A DNA stretch of 10,168 nucleotides from an uncultured Clostridia bacterium (lineage in GTDB: Bacteria; Bacillota_A; Clostridia; Oscillospirales; Oscillospiraceae): positions 1 to 10,168 of the forward strand of contig CAMVIC010000048.1 in the NCBI GenBank assembly GCA_947167435.1, in the 5' to 3' direction. The stretch's first letter is position 1. Each line of letters begins with the position of its first letter. A model generated the notes under the pieces. That model saw nothing but the letters and a program-made list of their open reading frames with translations. It did not search any database and was not told the origin of the DNA. Of the stretch, positions 1 to 6,916 are shown piece after piece. A program made the translations under genes and the position numbers.

Positions 1-257
1 TCCTCCGCCACCACTTCAAAGCTGAAGCGCTCCGGATTGTAATCCAGACTCAGCTCCACGGTGACCGCGTCCCTGTTGCCGGAGATAAAGCTGTAGGTTC
101 CGGTGCACAGAGGGCCGGCCGGGACAGACTTCTTCGGCGCTGCGGAAGCGCCGGCTGCCTCCTCCGCCGGCTTTTTCAGCAGGATGGCCATGGCTGCGGC
201 CAGCGCCCCGGCGGCACCCAGGGCCAGGGGGCCGATCACTTTCCATTTTCTTAACAT
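1..257 (-). CDS. Partial membrane-anchored or exported protein of unknown function (N-terminal 85 residues)
   Basis: An open frame read leftwards starts at ATG 257-255 and runs off the left edge without a stop, so only the first 85 residues are seen. The start is supported by AGGAG at 266-270, eight bases upstream, and by a promoter at 345-373. The protein begins MLRKWK, then has a hydrophobic stretch (about residues 7-27, rich in Ala, Gly and Leu), followed by KKPAEE and an Ala/Pro-rich linker to about residue 45. This is the layout of a signal anchor or uncleaved signal sequence with the rest outside the cell. No Cys sits at a lipobox position. From about residue 50 a segment with CTGTYSF and VTVELSLDY looks like the first strands of a beta-rich domain. 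I do not recognise the family. It is transcribed divergently from tldD; a functional link is possible but unproven. Confidence 0.75.
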   Translation of the reverse strand, partial: MLRKWKVIGPLALGAAGALAAAMAILLKKPAEEAAGASAAPKKSVPAGPLCTGTYSFISGNRDAVTVELSLDYNPERFSFEVVAE

Positions 258-344
258 CGATGTCACTCCTCTCAAAGTTGATGGTACACGCTCTGCCTGT
301 CTGACGACGGGGCATGACGTTTTGTTCTGCGAAAAACTGTTTCT

Positions 345-373
345 ATTATATCCCATCCTGCCCTGTCAGGCAA
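345..373 (-). promoter_or_regulatory. Promoter of the left-edge membrane protein gene
   Basis: On the minus strand, TTGCCT (373-368) is followed after exactly 17 bp by TATAAT (350-345), a near-perfect sigma-A type promoter. Transcription would start near position 338, giving a leader of about 80 bases before the ATG at 257. Its -35 box lies 8 bp from the -35 box of the opposite promoter for tldD. Confidence 0.75.
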
Positions 374-381
374 GGAGCGGA

Positions 382-410
382 TTGCGAAATGTGCCCGAAT
401 GGGGTATACT
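382..410 (+). promoter_or_regulatory. Promoter of the tldD-tldE operon
   Basis: TTGCGA (382-387) and TATACT (405-410) are separated by 17 bp. The expected start near 417 gives a short leader of about 30 bases containing the ribosome binding site AAGGAGGA (433-440), five bases before the ATG at 446. Confidence 0.75.
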
Positions 411-445
411 GGCGGCAAACAGCGAAACAAACAAGGAGGAACACC

Positions 446-1879
446 ATGAAAGCACCTTTTTCTCCCTATCTGAGCGGCATCAAGGACGCTCTGCGGGAGC
501 TGTTGCGTCTGCTGCGGCAGGATTACGCCTACGTGAGCGTGCTGGCAACCGATTCCAGAGGCCTGGCCGTGGCCATCTCCCAGCGGGCAAAAAGCGTCCG
601 CAGCGAGACCATGACCACCGAGCGGGGCGTGGTGGTCCGGGTCTGGCAGGACGGGCAGTACAGCGAGTACGCCCTGAACGACTTTGATCCGTCCGCACCC
701 GCCGCCGCGGCGGAGAAGATCCGCGCTGCGCTGAGGCAGCAGCAGGCGCTGCTTGCCGCCACGGGCACCGCCCGCTACGACACGCCCGTACTGCCGGACG
801 AGCCGCTGAAGCTCTTCGTGGAGAAGGAGACGGAGCAGCTGCCCGAGAGCGCCGACGTGAAGGCTCTGGTGGAAAAACTCAGCGATCTTTCCGACCGGGG
901 CATGGAGCTGAGCGAGTACGCCCTGGACTGCACGGCAAACTTCCAGTCCACCCACGTCTGCAAGCTCTTCCTCACGGAAAACCGGGACCTGAGCCAGAGC
1001 TATGTGTACAGCGAGGGAAGCCTTGCGCTGATCGTGAACCGGGAAGGGAACAGCCAGTATGCCTACCGGGGCGTATCCGGCCTGTGCGGCCCGGAGCTTG
1101 CCGACCGAATGGCGGACAAGCTGGAGGAGATCGGGAAGACGGCGGCGGAGCTGCTGGACGCCGGGCGCATCGAGCCGGGCGAGTACGAGATCATCACCTC
1201 CCCAGAGGTCACCGGCCTCATCGCTCACGAGGCCTTCGGCCACGGGGTGGAGATGGACATGTTTGTGAAAAACCGGGCCCTGGGCAGGGAATACATCGGC
1301 AAGCGGGTGGGCAGCGACAAGTGCACCATGCACGAGGGCGCCCTCTGCGCCGAGAACGTGACCAGCTATGCCTTTGACGACGAGGGCACCCTGGCCGGAG
1401 ACGTGACTGAAATCGACGCGGGCATCCTGAAAACCGGCATCTGCGACGCCCTCAGCGCCCTGCGCCTGGGCGTGCAGCCCACCGGCAACGGCAAGCGGGA
1501 GAACTTTGAGCACAAGGTCTACACCCGCATGACCAACACCCTCTTCGACTCCGGCGACGACAGTCTGGAGGACATGATCGCCTCCATTGAAAACGGCTAT
1601 CTGCTGGAGGGAATGGAGAGCGGGATGGAGGACCCCAAGCACTGGGGCATCCAGTGCATCATCAGCCTTGGCCGGGAGATCAAAAACGGCAGGCTCACCG
1701 GCAGGGTGGTGGCCCCCATCATCATGACCGGCTATGTGCCGGACCTGCTGGGGAACATCACCATGCGCTCACCCCATCGGGAGGTCTTCGGCAACGGCGG
1801 CTGCGGCAAGGGCTATAAGGAGTGGGTCAAGGTCTCCGACGGCGGTCCCTATCTGAAAACGAAAGCGAGGCTGGGATAA
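446..1879 (+). CDS. tldD: TldD-type zinc metalloprotease subunit
   Basis: This is a 477-residue protein of the TldD/PmbA (U62) family, the catalytic half of the heterodimeric TldD-TldE protease. In other bacteria that complex trims unfolded or small peptides, for example pro-microcin B17 and the CcdA antitoxin in E. coli. The zinc motif HEAFGHG is at residues 261-267 (His261, Glu262, His266), inside the family-typical context LIAHEAFGHGVEMD. A Cys in GNGGCGKG at residue 453 matches the Cys that serves as third zinc ligand in TldD. Length is close to that of E. coli TldD (about 480). The open frame extends 44 codons upstream, but ATG 446 is chosen because AAGGAGGA precedes it and the promoter lies inside the extension. 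There is no signal peptide, so the protein is cytoplasmic. It overlaps the next gene as TAATG, indicating translational coupling and fixed stoichiometry. The native substrate cannot be told; no precursor peptide gene is visible nearby. Confidence 0.93.
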   Translation: MKAPFSPYLSGIKDALRELLRLLRQDYAYVSVLATDSRGLAVAISQRAKSVRSETMTTERGVVVRVWQDGQYSEYALNDFDPSAPAAAAEKIRAALRQQQALLAATGTARYDTPVLPDEPLKLFVEKETEQLPESADVKALVEKLSDLSDRGMELSEYALDCTANFQSTHVCKLFLTENRDLSQSYVYSEGSLALIVNREGNSQYAYRGVSGLCGPELADRMADKLEEIGKTAAELLDAGRIEPGEYEIITSPEVTGLIAHEAFGHGVEMDMFVKNRALGREYIGKRVGSDKCTMHEGALCAENVTSYAFDDEGTLAGDVTEIDAGILKTGICDALSALRLGVQPTGNGKRENFEHKVYTRMTNTLFDSGDDSLEDMIASIENGYLLEGMESGMEDPKHWGIQCIISLGREIKNGRLTGRVVAPIIMTGYVPDLLGNITMRSPHREVFGNGGCGKGYKEWVKVSDGGPYLKTKARLG

Positions 1880-3165
1880 TGCTGGATACGGTCATTTCCA
1901 TTCTGAAAAAGGCCGGGCTGTACGGCTGGGAAGTCAATGACATGAAGACCCGGGGATGGGAGTTTTACTTCATCCGCCACGCGCTGGACCAGCACCGGGT
2001 CAGGGACGTGGAGCATCTGACCATCAAGGTCTATCAGCTGATTGAGGACGGGAAATACCTGGGCTTTGCCTCGGCGGAACTGCCGCCCACCGCGGACGAA
2101 AAAGAGGCGGAGCGGCTGATCGCAGACCTGGCCTACCGTGCAACGCTTGTGAAGAACAGGCCCTATACCCTTCAGCCGCTGCGGCCGGCCCATGCCGCCC
2201 CGGCGGCGGAGACGCAGGTGGACGTGGAGGCAATCTCCAAAGCCTTCCTCGAGACCATGCGGGACCTGCCCGAGACGGAGAGCGAGGATGTGAACAGCTA
2301 CGAGATCTTCGTATCGGAAAAGACCCGGCGCCTGGTCACCTCCACGGGCATCGACGTGAGCGAGGTCTTCCCCGTCAGTATGATCGAGGTGGTGGTCAAT
2401 GCCCGCAGCGAAGGCCATGAGATCGAGCTCTACCGCAGCTACCGCAGCGGAGACTGCGACCGGGAGGGACTGAGAAAGGACCTGCTGCGCACCATGCGCT
2501 ACGGCAGAGACCGCCTGCACACATCTCCCACCCCAGCGCTGGGGAAGGCGGACGTGCTGTTTACCACTGCCGACGCAGTGCGCATCTACGAGTACTTTGC
2601 CCAGCGGCTGAACCCGCAGATGGTCTTCCGGAAGCTGAGCGATTGGGAGATCGGAAAGCCCGTCTCCGCGGAGATCAGGGGTGACAGGCTGAGCCTGAGC
2701 GCCCTGCGCAGCCTGCCCAACTCCTCGACAAACCGCCGCTACGACGCAGAGGGCGCCCCCATCACGGACACGGTGATGCTCCGGGAGGGCGTGCCCGAGC
2801 ACTTCCTGGGCGGACGCATGTTTTCGGCCTATATGGGCCTGGAGGAGTCCTTCCTGCCCACGAACCTGTCGGCCTTCGGCGGTACGCACACGGAGGAAGA
2901 GCTGCGCCGGGGGCCCTATCTGGAGGTGGTGGAGTTTTCCGATTTCCAGGTAGACAGCCTGACCGGGGACATCTTCGGCGAAATCCGTCTGGCCTACTGG
3001 CACGACGGGGACAGGGTGACGCCGGTGTCCGGAGGGTCTCTCTCCGGCTCCATGTCCGACTTTGTGAAGGAGATGTACCTGTCAGAGGAGACGGTACAGT
3101 ACAACAACTGGTCCATCCCGGCGCTGACGCTGCTGAAAAACGTCACCGTCACCGGAATCGAATGA
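1879..3165 (+). CDS. TldE/PmbA-type partner subunit of the TldD protease
   Basis: This 428-residue protein belongs to the TldE/PmbA half of the U62 family. Its start overlaps the tldD stop (TAATG, 1877-1881). No strong ribosome binding site is present, only GAGG at 1867-1870, which fits translation coupled to tldD; an earlier in-frame ATG at 1822 lies deep inside tldD and is rejected. The protein has no HExxxH, as expected for TldE, which helps form the substrate channel but binds no zinc. The C-terminal third carries the family pattern: FSDFQVDSLTGDIFGEIRLAYW (about 353-374), then VSGGSLSG (383-390) and a final strand LLKNVTVTGI. The N-terminal third (YGWEVNDMKTRGWEFYFIRHALDQHRVRDVEHLTIKVY) is divergent, and the assignment rests mainly on the C-terminal part plus the position directly after tldD. 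It probably forms a heterodimer with that product in the cytoplasm. A hairpin (3152-3171) spans its stop codon. Confidence 0.85.
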   Translation: MLDTVISILKKAGLYGWEVNDMKTRGWEFYFIRHALDQHRVRDVEHLTIKVYQLIEDGKYLGFASAELPPTADEKEAERLIADLAYRATLVKNRPYTLQPLRPAHAAPAAETQVDVEAISKAFLETMRDLPETESEDVNSYEIFVSEKTRRLVTSTGIDVSEVFPVSMIEVVVNARSEGHEIELYRSYRSGDCDREGLRKDLLRTMRYGRDRLHTSPTPALGKADVLFTTADAVRIYEYFAQRLNPQMVFRKLSDWEIGKPVSAEIRGDRLSLSALRSLPNSSTNRRYDAEGAPITDTVMLREGVPEHFLGGRMFSAYMGLEESFLPTNLSAFGGTHTEEELRRGPYLEVVEFSDFQVDSLTGDIFGEIRLAYWHDGDRVTPVSGGSLSGSMSDFVKEMYLSEETVQYNNWSIPALTLLKNVTVTGIE

Positions 3166-3189
3166 TTCCGGCACCTGATTCAGAATCAG
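3152..3189 (+). repeat. Two tandem hairpins at the 3' end of the TldE gene
   Basis: CCGGAATC (3152-3159) pairs perfectly with GATTCCGG (3164-3171) around a GAAT loop; this hairpin includes the stop codon at 3163-3165. Right after it, CTGATTC (3175-3181) and GAATCAG (3183-3189) form a 15-bp palindrome around A3182. Neither is followed by a T run, so they are not terminators by themselves. They may protect the mRNA 3' end ahead of the terminator at 3203. Confidence 0.55.
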
Positions 3190-3193
3190 CTTT

Positions 3194-3239
3194 AAAAAGA
3201 GACCGCGGAGTCCCAAACGGGACTCCGCGGAATCTTTTT
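3194..3239. terminator. Bidirectional intrinsic terminator between convergent operons
   Basis: CCGCGGAGTCCC (3203-3214) and GGGACTCCGCGG (3219-3230) form a perfect 12-bp stem with an AAAC loop. AAAAAGA precedes it on the left and TCTTTTT follows on the right, so either strand yields a GC-rich hairpin followed by a U-rich tract. It ends the tldD-tldE operon (stop at 3165) on the plus strand and the importer operon (stop at 3264) on the minus strand. Confidence 0.93.
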
Positions 3240-3263
3240 GCTATGGCTGTTGTTCAGCGGTAA

Positions 3264-4352
3264 TCAGCGCTGGATGTTGGGAGCGATCTCGGGATCGTTC
3301 ATGTTCTCGGCGGTGTACCAGCAGGCGGGGGTCTCCTCGTCGTGGACTTCCTCGCCGTTGGCGATCATGGTCAGCAGGTCGATGGCAATCTGGCCCTGGA
3401 AGCGGGGAGCCTGGGTCACGGCGCCCAGCAGCTTGCCGCTCTCCACAGCGCCGGCGACGGCAGCGCCGGAGTCAAAGCCGGCACCGACGACGGACACGCC
3501 CAGCTTGCCGATGGTCTCGTCAGCGGTGACGATGCCCGCGGCGGTCTCCTGGTTGGTGCCCATGATGGCGATCAGGTCTTCCTTGTTCAGCAGCACGCCG
3601 GCTTCGGTGGCGCACAGCTCGCTGGTGGCGGAGGCGGGAACACGGACTTCGATGATCACGTCTGCGGTGCTGGCATCGCCGGCGTCCTTGCAGTCGGTGA
3701 CGTACTTGTCACTGCCGATGACGGCGACGGTCTTGCCGTCGGCGGTGACCAGGTCGATCATGGTGTCGATGAAGCCGAGGCCGCGGTTGATGACGGAGTC
3801 AGAGGTTACGTCCTGGTTCACAAGGCCGATGCGGACGGGAGCGGAGGCGTTGGCGATCTGGTCCTTCACAGCCTCATACACGTTGGTGGCAGCAATGCCG
3901 CCGGCGTTGTAGTTGTCGGTCTTGGCGGTGGCGTAGACGCTGCCCTCGGGAGCGCCGGGAACGCCGGAGTTGAAGCAGATGACGGGGATGCCGGCATCCA
4001 TAGCGTCCTGCAGGGAATCCATCACAGCGGAGGCGTCGGAGGCGGCGATGGCGATGCCGTCAGGGAAGCTGTTGATGGCGTTGTTGAGCATCTGGACCTG
4101 GTCGGCGATGTCGGTGTTGGAGCTGGGGCCCTGGCAGGTGACCTTGACACCCAGAACCTCGGCCTCGTCCTCGGCGCCCTCAACGGCGGCGCGCCAGAAG
4201 TCGGAGCTCATGCTCTTGACGATGAGGATGAAGTTGTACTCTTTCTCGGCGGTGACGTCGCCGTAGGCGGACTTGCCTTCAGCGGCGGCGGAGACACAGA
4301 ACAGAGCGAAAACCAGTGCCAGCGCGAGAACAATGCTCAGGATCTTTTTCAT
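3264..4352 (-). CDS. Sugar-type substrate-binding protein of an RbsB-like ABC importer
   Basis: This 362-residue exported protein has the periplasmic-binding fold of ribose/galactose binding proteins (Peripla_BP_4 type). It captures the ligand outside the cell and delivers it to the permeases encoded upstream. A signal sequence covers residues 1-24 (MKKI, hydrophobic core, SAAAEG, a plausible signal peptidase I site). Family features follow: SSDFW at 49-53 in the aromatic ligand position, CFNSG at 126-130, Arg190 in NRGLGF, GTNQET at 265-270, GFDSG at 292-296 (Asp294) and VTQAP at 312-316 (Gln314). Arg190, Asp294 and Gln314 match ribose-binding residues of RbsB, while the usual Asp of the TIDR motif is replaced by Asn128. 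The start is supported by AAGGAG at 4361-4366, eight bases upstream. It is the last gene of the operon, after a 63-base gap. Its only N-terminal Cys (Cys19, preceded by ALF) does not fit a lipobox, which is unusual for a Gram-positive binding protein. The ligand is unknown. Confidence 0.92.
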   Translation of the reverse strand: MKKILSIVLALALVFALFCVSAAAEGKSAYGDVTAEKEYNFILIVKSMSSDFWRAAVEGAEDEAEVLGVKVTCQGPSSNTDIADQVQMLNNAINSFPDGIAIAASDASAVMDSLQDAMDAGIPVICFNSGVPGAPEGSVYATAKTDNYNAGGIAATNVYEAVKDQIANASAPVRIGLVNQDVTSDSVINRGLGFIDTMIDLVTADGKTVAVIGSDKYVTDCKDAGDASTADVIIEVRVPASATSELCATEAGVLLNKEDLIAIMGTNQETAAGIVTADETIGKLGVSVVGAGFDSGAAVAGAVESGKLLGAVTQAPRFQGQIAIDLLTMIANGEEVHDEETPACWYTAENMNDPEIAPNIQR

Positions 4353-4380
4353 GATTTCTTCTCCTTTTCAGAATTATTTT

Positions 4381-4400
4381 TGAATGCCTTGCGGCCTTCA
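4381..4400 (-). repeat. Small intercistronic hairpin before the binding-protein gene
   Basis: In the 63-base gap between permease 2 and the binding-protein gene, the transcript can fold TGAA-G-GCC-GCAA-GGC-A-TTCA: a short stem with one G/A mismatch closed by a GCAA (GNRA-type) tetraloop. No U tract follows, so it is not a terminator. Such elements between importer genes can act as RNA processing or stability signals that raise binding-protein mRNA relative to the permeases; that role is inferred here. Confidence 0.4.
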
Positions 4401-4415
4401 TACGGGAACAGGGGC

Positions 4416-5402
4416 TTATTTGCGCTTGTTTTTCACCACGTCGATACCAACGGCGGCCAGCAGGATGATGCCGGTGATGATCTGCTGCCAGTTGGCCTGC
4501 AGGCCGATGTAGGGCAGGCCGGTTTTCAGCGTGGACATGATGAACACGCCGATCAGGGTGCCCACGATGGAGCCAACGCCGCCGGCGGTAGAGGTACCGC
4601 CGATGATGGCGCTGCCGATGGCGTCCAGCTCCAGGCCGCCGCCGATGCCCGGGGACAGCTCCTGGAAAGTGGCGGCAAAGGCCAGGGAGGCGAGACCGGT
4701 GAAGAAGCCCGCGATGGCGTAGGCGGCGATGTGGTACCTGACCACCTTGACGCCGGAGAGGCGGGTGGCCTCCTTGTTGCTGCCGATGGCGATGATGTAG
4801 CGGCCCAGCTTGGTCTTGTTCAGGACAAAGGACATGAGGATCACGCTCAGCAGTACCCACAGAAAGCCGGTGGGGATCATGACGCCGCCGATCTGCGTGC
4901 GAAACAGCGAGCGGAACCAGCCCTGGGCGGAAGCGGCCTGGGGCCAGGTGACGCTCTTGCCGCCGACGACCACGGAGCCGATGCCGCGGGTGATCATCAT
5001 GGTGGCCAGGGTGGCGATGAAGGGCGGAATATCCAGCACGGCTATGAGGGTGCCGTTGAAGAGGCCGAAGAGCACCGCCACCAGTACGGTGGCCAGCATG
5101 CCCACGCCCACCGGCATCCCGCATTCCACGATCAGATAGCCGCCGATCAGGCCGTAGCAGATCATGCCGGTGCCCAGGGACAGGTCGACGCCGCCGGTGA
5201 TGAGCGCGAAGGTGACGCCGATGGCCATAAAGGCGATGTAGTAGGAATAGCTCAGAAGGGTAATGAAGGTGGAATAGCTGCGGAAGGGGGCGCTGAGCAG
5301 GGAGAACACCAGAAACAGGACGGCCAGCACTGCCAGCACCACCAGCTTCTGGGTATCAAACTTTTTCAGGAGCGGACTCTTGCTCTTTTCATTCTTGTTC
5401 AT
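4416..5402 (-). CDS. RbsC-type ABC sugar importer permease (second of two)
   Basis: This 328-residue integral membrane protein belongs to the BPD_transp_2 (RbsC/XylH/AraH) permease family. It has a short charged N-terminus, then about eight to ten hydrophobic segments starting near residue 20. Family hallmarks are ITGGVDLSLG at 68-77, NGTLIAVLDIPPFIATLATMM at 116-136 and the cytoplasmic coupling segment GSNKEATRLSGV at 207-218 that contacts the ATPase. The start has GGAGG at 5410-5414, seven bases upstream and overlapping the ATPase stop region; only 12 bases separate it from the ATPase gene. It is paralogous to permease 1 of the same operon: both carry a distinctive insert with SV(T/S)WPQ followed by GW(F/Y)R (here 150-164). 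The two probably form a heterodimeric channel with the double ATPase. Confidence 0.93.
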   Translation of the reverse strand: MNKNEKSKSPLLKKFDTQKLVVLAVLAVLFLVFSLLSAPFRSYSTFITLLSYSYYIAFMAIGVTFALITGGVDLSLGTGMICYGLIGGYLIVECGMPVGVGMLATVLVAVLFGLFNGTLIAVLDIPPFIATLATMMITRGIGSVVVGGKSVTWPQAASAQGWFRSLFRTQIGGVMIPTGFLWVLLSVILMSFVLNKTKLGRYIIAIGSNKEATRLSGVKVVRYHIAAYAIAGFFTGLASLAFAATFQELSPGIGGGLELDAIGSAIIGGTSTAGGVGSIVGTLIGVFIMSTLKTGLPYIGLQANWQQIITGIILLAAVGIDVVKNKRK

Positions 5403-5414
5403 TTCGTCCCCTCC

Positions 5415-6908
5415 TCACTGCTGCATGGTCGCATAGTGCATGATGGATTCCTGGGTGGCGTTTTCAATGGCGATTTCCGCTGTCTTGCGGCCCTCGCACA
5501 TGACCACGATCCGATCGCTCATGCGCAGGATCTCCGTCATCTCCGAAGAGATCATGATGATGGATTTCCCCTCCGCGGCCAGCTGGCTCATCAGATGGTA
5601 GATTTCGTTCTTGGCGCCCACGTCGATGCCGCGGGTAGGCTCGTCGAAGATCAGGATATCGCAGTTGCGGCACAGCCACTTGGCGATGACCACCTTCTGC
5701 TGGTTGCCGCCGGAGAGGTTGACCACCAGCTGGTCCACGCCGGGGGTCTTGGTCTTCAGGTCGTCCACGTATTTCTGCGCGGCGGCGGCCTCCTTCTTCT
5801 TGTTGATGAAAAGGCCCCGCATGTATTCGCCCAGGGTGGCCAAGGTGGTGTTCTCGGTGATGGTCTTCTGCAGTACGATGCCGAACTGCTTCCGATCCTC
5901 GGACAGATAGCCGATGCCCAGCTTCACCGCATCCTCGGGCGTTTTGATCTCCACCTGCTTCCCGTCGACCCAGATGTCGCCGGAGGTCTTGGGGTCGGCG
6001 CCGAAGAGGGCGCGCATGGTCTCGGTGCGTCCCGCACCCATCAGTCCGGAGAAGCCCAGAATCTCGCCCTTGTGCAGCTCAAAGCTCACGTCCTGCACCA
6101 TCTTGCCGGCGTTCAGGTGCTCTACCTTCAAAACCACCGGCGCATCCGGCGCCACCATGCTTTTGGTCTTGGGGTCTTCGTAGATGGTGCGGCCCACCAT
6201 CATCTTGATGATGTCGTCCTTGGTGCTCTGCTCGGTGATGAGCGTGCCCACGTAGGTGCCGTCGCGCATGACCGTGACCCGGTCGGTGATGACCTTGATC
6301 TCGTCCATGCGGTGGGAGATGTAGACGATGCCCAGGTTCTTCTGCCGCAGGTCCCGGATGATCTTGAACAGCTGCTCGATCTCCGTCTCGGTCAGGGCGG
6401 CGGAGGGCTCGTCGAAGACGATGAGCTTTGCGTTGTGGGAGATGGCCTTGGCAATCTCGCACATCTGCTGCTTGCCCACGGTGAGGGTGCTCATCTTGTC
6501 ACGGGGGTCGATGTCGATGCCCAGCATGTCGAACAGTGCGCGGGAATCCCGGATCATTTTGGCGTCGTCGATGCGCAGGCCCTTCATGGGCTCGCGGCCG
6601 ATGAAGATGTTCTGGGCCACGGTCAGGTGATTGACCATGTTCAGCTCCTGGTGCACGATGACGATGCCGGCGTCCTGGGCCTCCCGGGGGCTGGAGAACT
6701 CCACCTCTTTCCCCTCGTAGGTGATGGTGCCGGAGTCCTTGCTGTAAATGCCGGTCAGAATCTTCATCAGGGTGGATTTGCCGGCGCCGTTTTCGCCCAT
6801 CAGGGCGTGTACCTCGCCCCTGCGGACTTCAAAGTTCACGTGGTCCAGGGCGTGAACACCGGGGAAGGACTTGTCGATCCCCTGCATGGTTAAAATTACT
6901 TCACCCAT
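5415..6908 (-). CDS. RbsA-type double-domain ABC sugar importer ATPase
   Basis: This 497-residue protein carries two fused ABC nucleotide-binding domains, the usual length for RbsA/MglA/XylG-type ATPases. It powers sugar import at the inner face of the membrane. Domain 1 has Walker A GENGAGKST (38-46), a signature of the form LTVGKQQM (142-149), Walker B LIVFDEP (162-168) and the switch His in ISHR (His199). Domain 2 has the family-typical degenerate Walker A GLMGAGRTE (288-296), signature LSGGNQQK (398-405) and Walker B LIFDEPTRG (419-427), and lacks the switch His (ISSEMTE), which is normal for this class. The frame is open far upstream, but ATG 6908 is chosen for its GAGGTG at 6913-6918 and the match of MGEVILTMQGIDKSFPG to family N-termini; the extension lies inside the permease 1 gene. 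It sits between the two permease genes, 8 and 12 bases from them. Confidence 0.96.
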   Translation of the reverse strand: MGEVILTMQGIDKSFPGVHALDHVNFEVRRGEVHALMGENGAGKSTLMKILTGIYSKDSGTITYEGKEVEFSSPREAQDAGIVIVHQELNMVNHLTVAQNIFIGREPMKGLRIDDAKMIRDSRALFDMLGIDIDPRDKMSTLTVGKQQMCEIAKAISHNAKLIVFDEPSAALTETEIEQLFKIIRDLRQKNLGIVYISHRMDEIKVITDRVTVMRDGTYVGTLITEQSTKDDIIKMMVGRTIYEDPKTKSMVAPDAPVVLKVEHLNAGKMVQDVSFELHKGEILGFSGLMGAGRTETMRALFGADPKTSGDIWVDGKQVEIKTPEDAVKLGIGYLSEDRKQFGIVLQKTITENTTLATLGEYMRGLFINKKKEAAAAQKYVDDLKTKTPGVDQLVVNLSGGNQQKVVIAKWLCRNCDILIFDEPTRGIDVGAKNEIYHLMSQLAAEGKSIIMISSEMTEILRMSDRIVVMCEGRKTAEIAIENATQESIMHYATMQQ

Positions 6909-6916
6909 TGCGCACC

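Noticed and set aside
16..315. A 99-codon minus-strand open frame at the left edge
   Set aside because: It is in a different frame from the gene starting at 257, which has its own ribosome binding site, promoter and hydrophobic N-terminal segment; the 99-codon product is Arg/Gly-rich without such support.
272..1642. A 456-codon open frame on the minus strand across tldD
   Set aside because: It is antisense to a gene with a full zinc-protease motif and has the His/Ala/Gly/Leu-rich composition of a mirror frame.
1849..3003. A 384-codon open frame on the minus strand across the TldE gene
   Set aside because: Mirror frame of a well-supported gene, no family resemblance and no start signals.
3342..6893. 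A 1183-codon open frame on the plus strand, antisense to the importer operon
   Set aside because: It is a shadow of GC-rich codon use on the other strand: the translation is low-complexity (rich in Gly, Asp, Ala, His, Val) and crosses four well-supported genes, with no ribosome binding site recognised.
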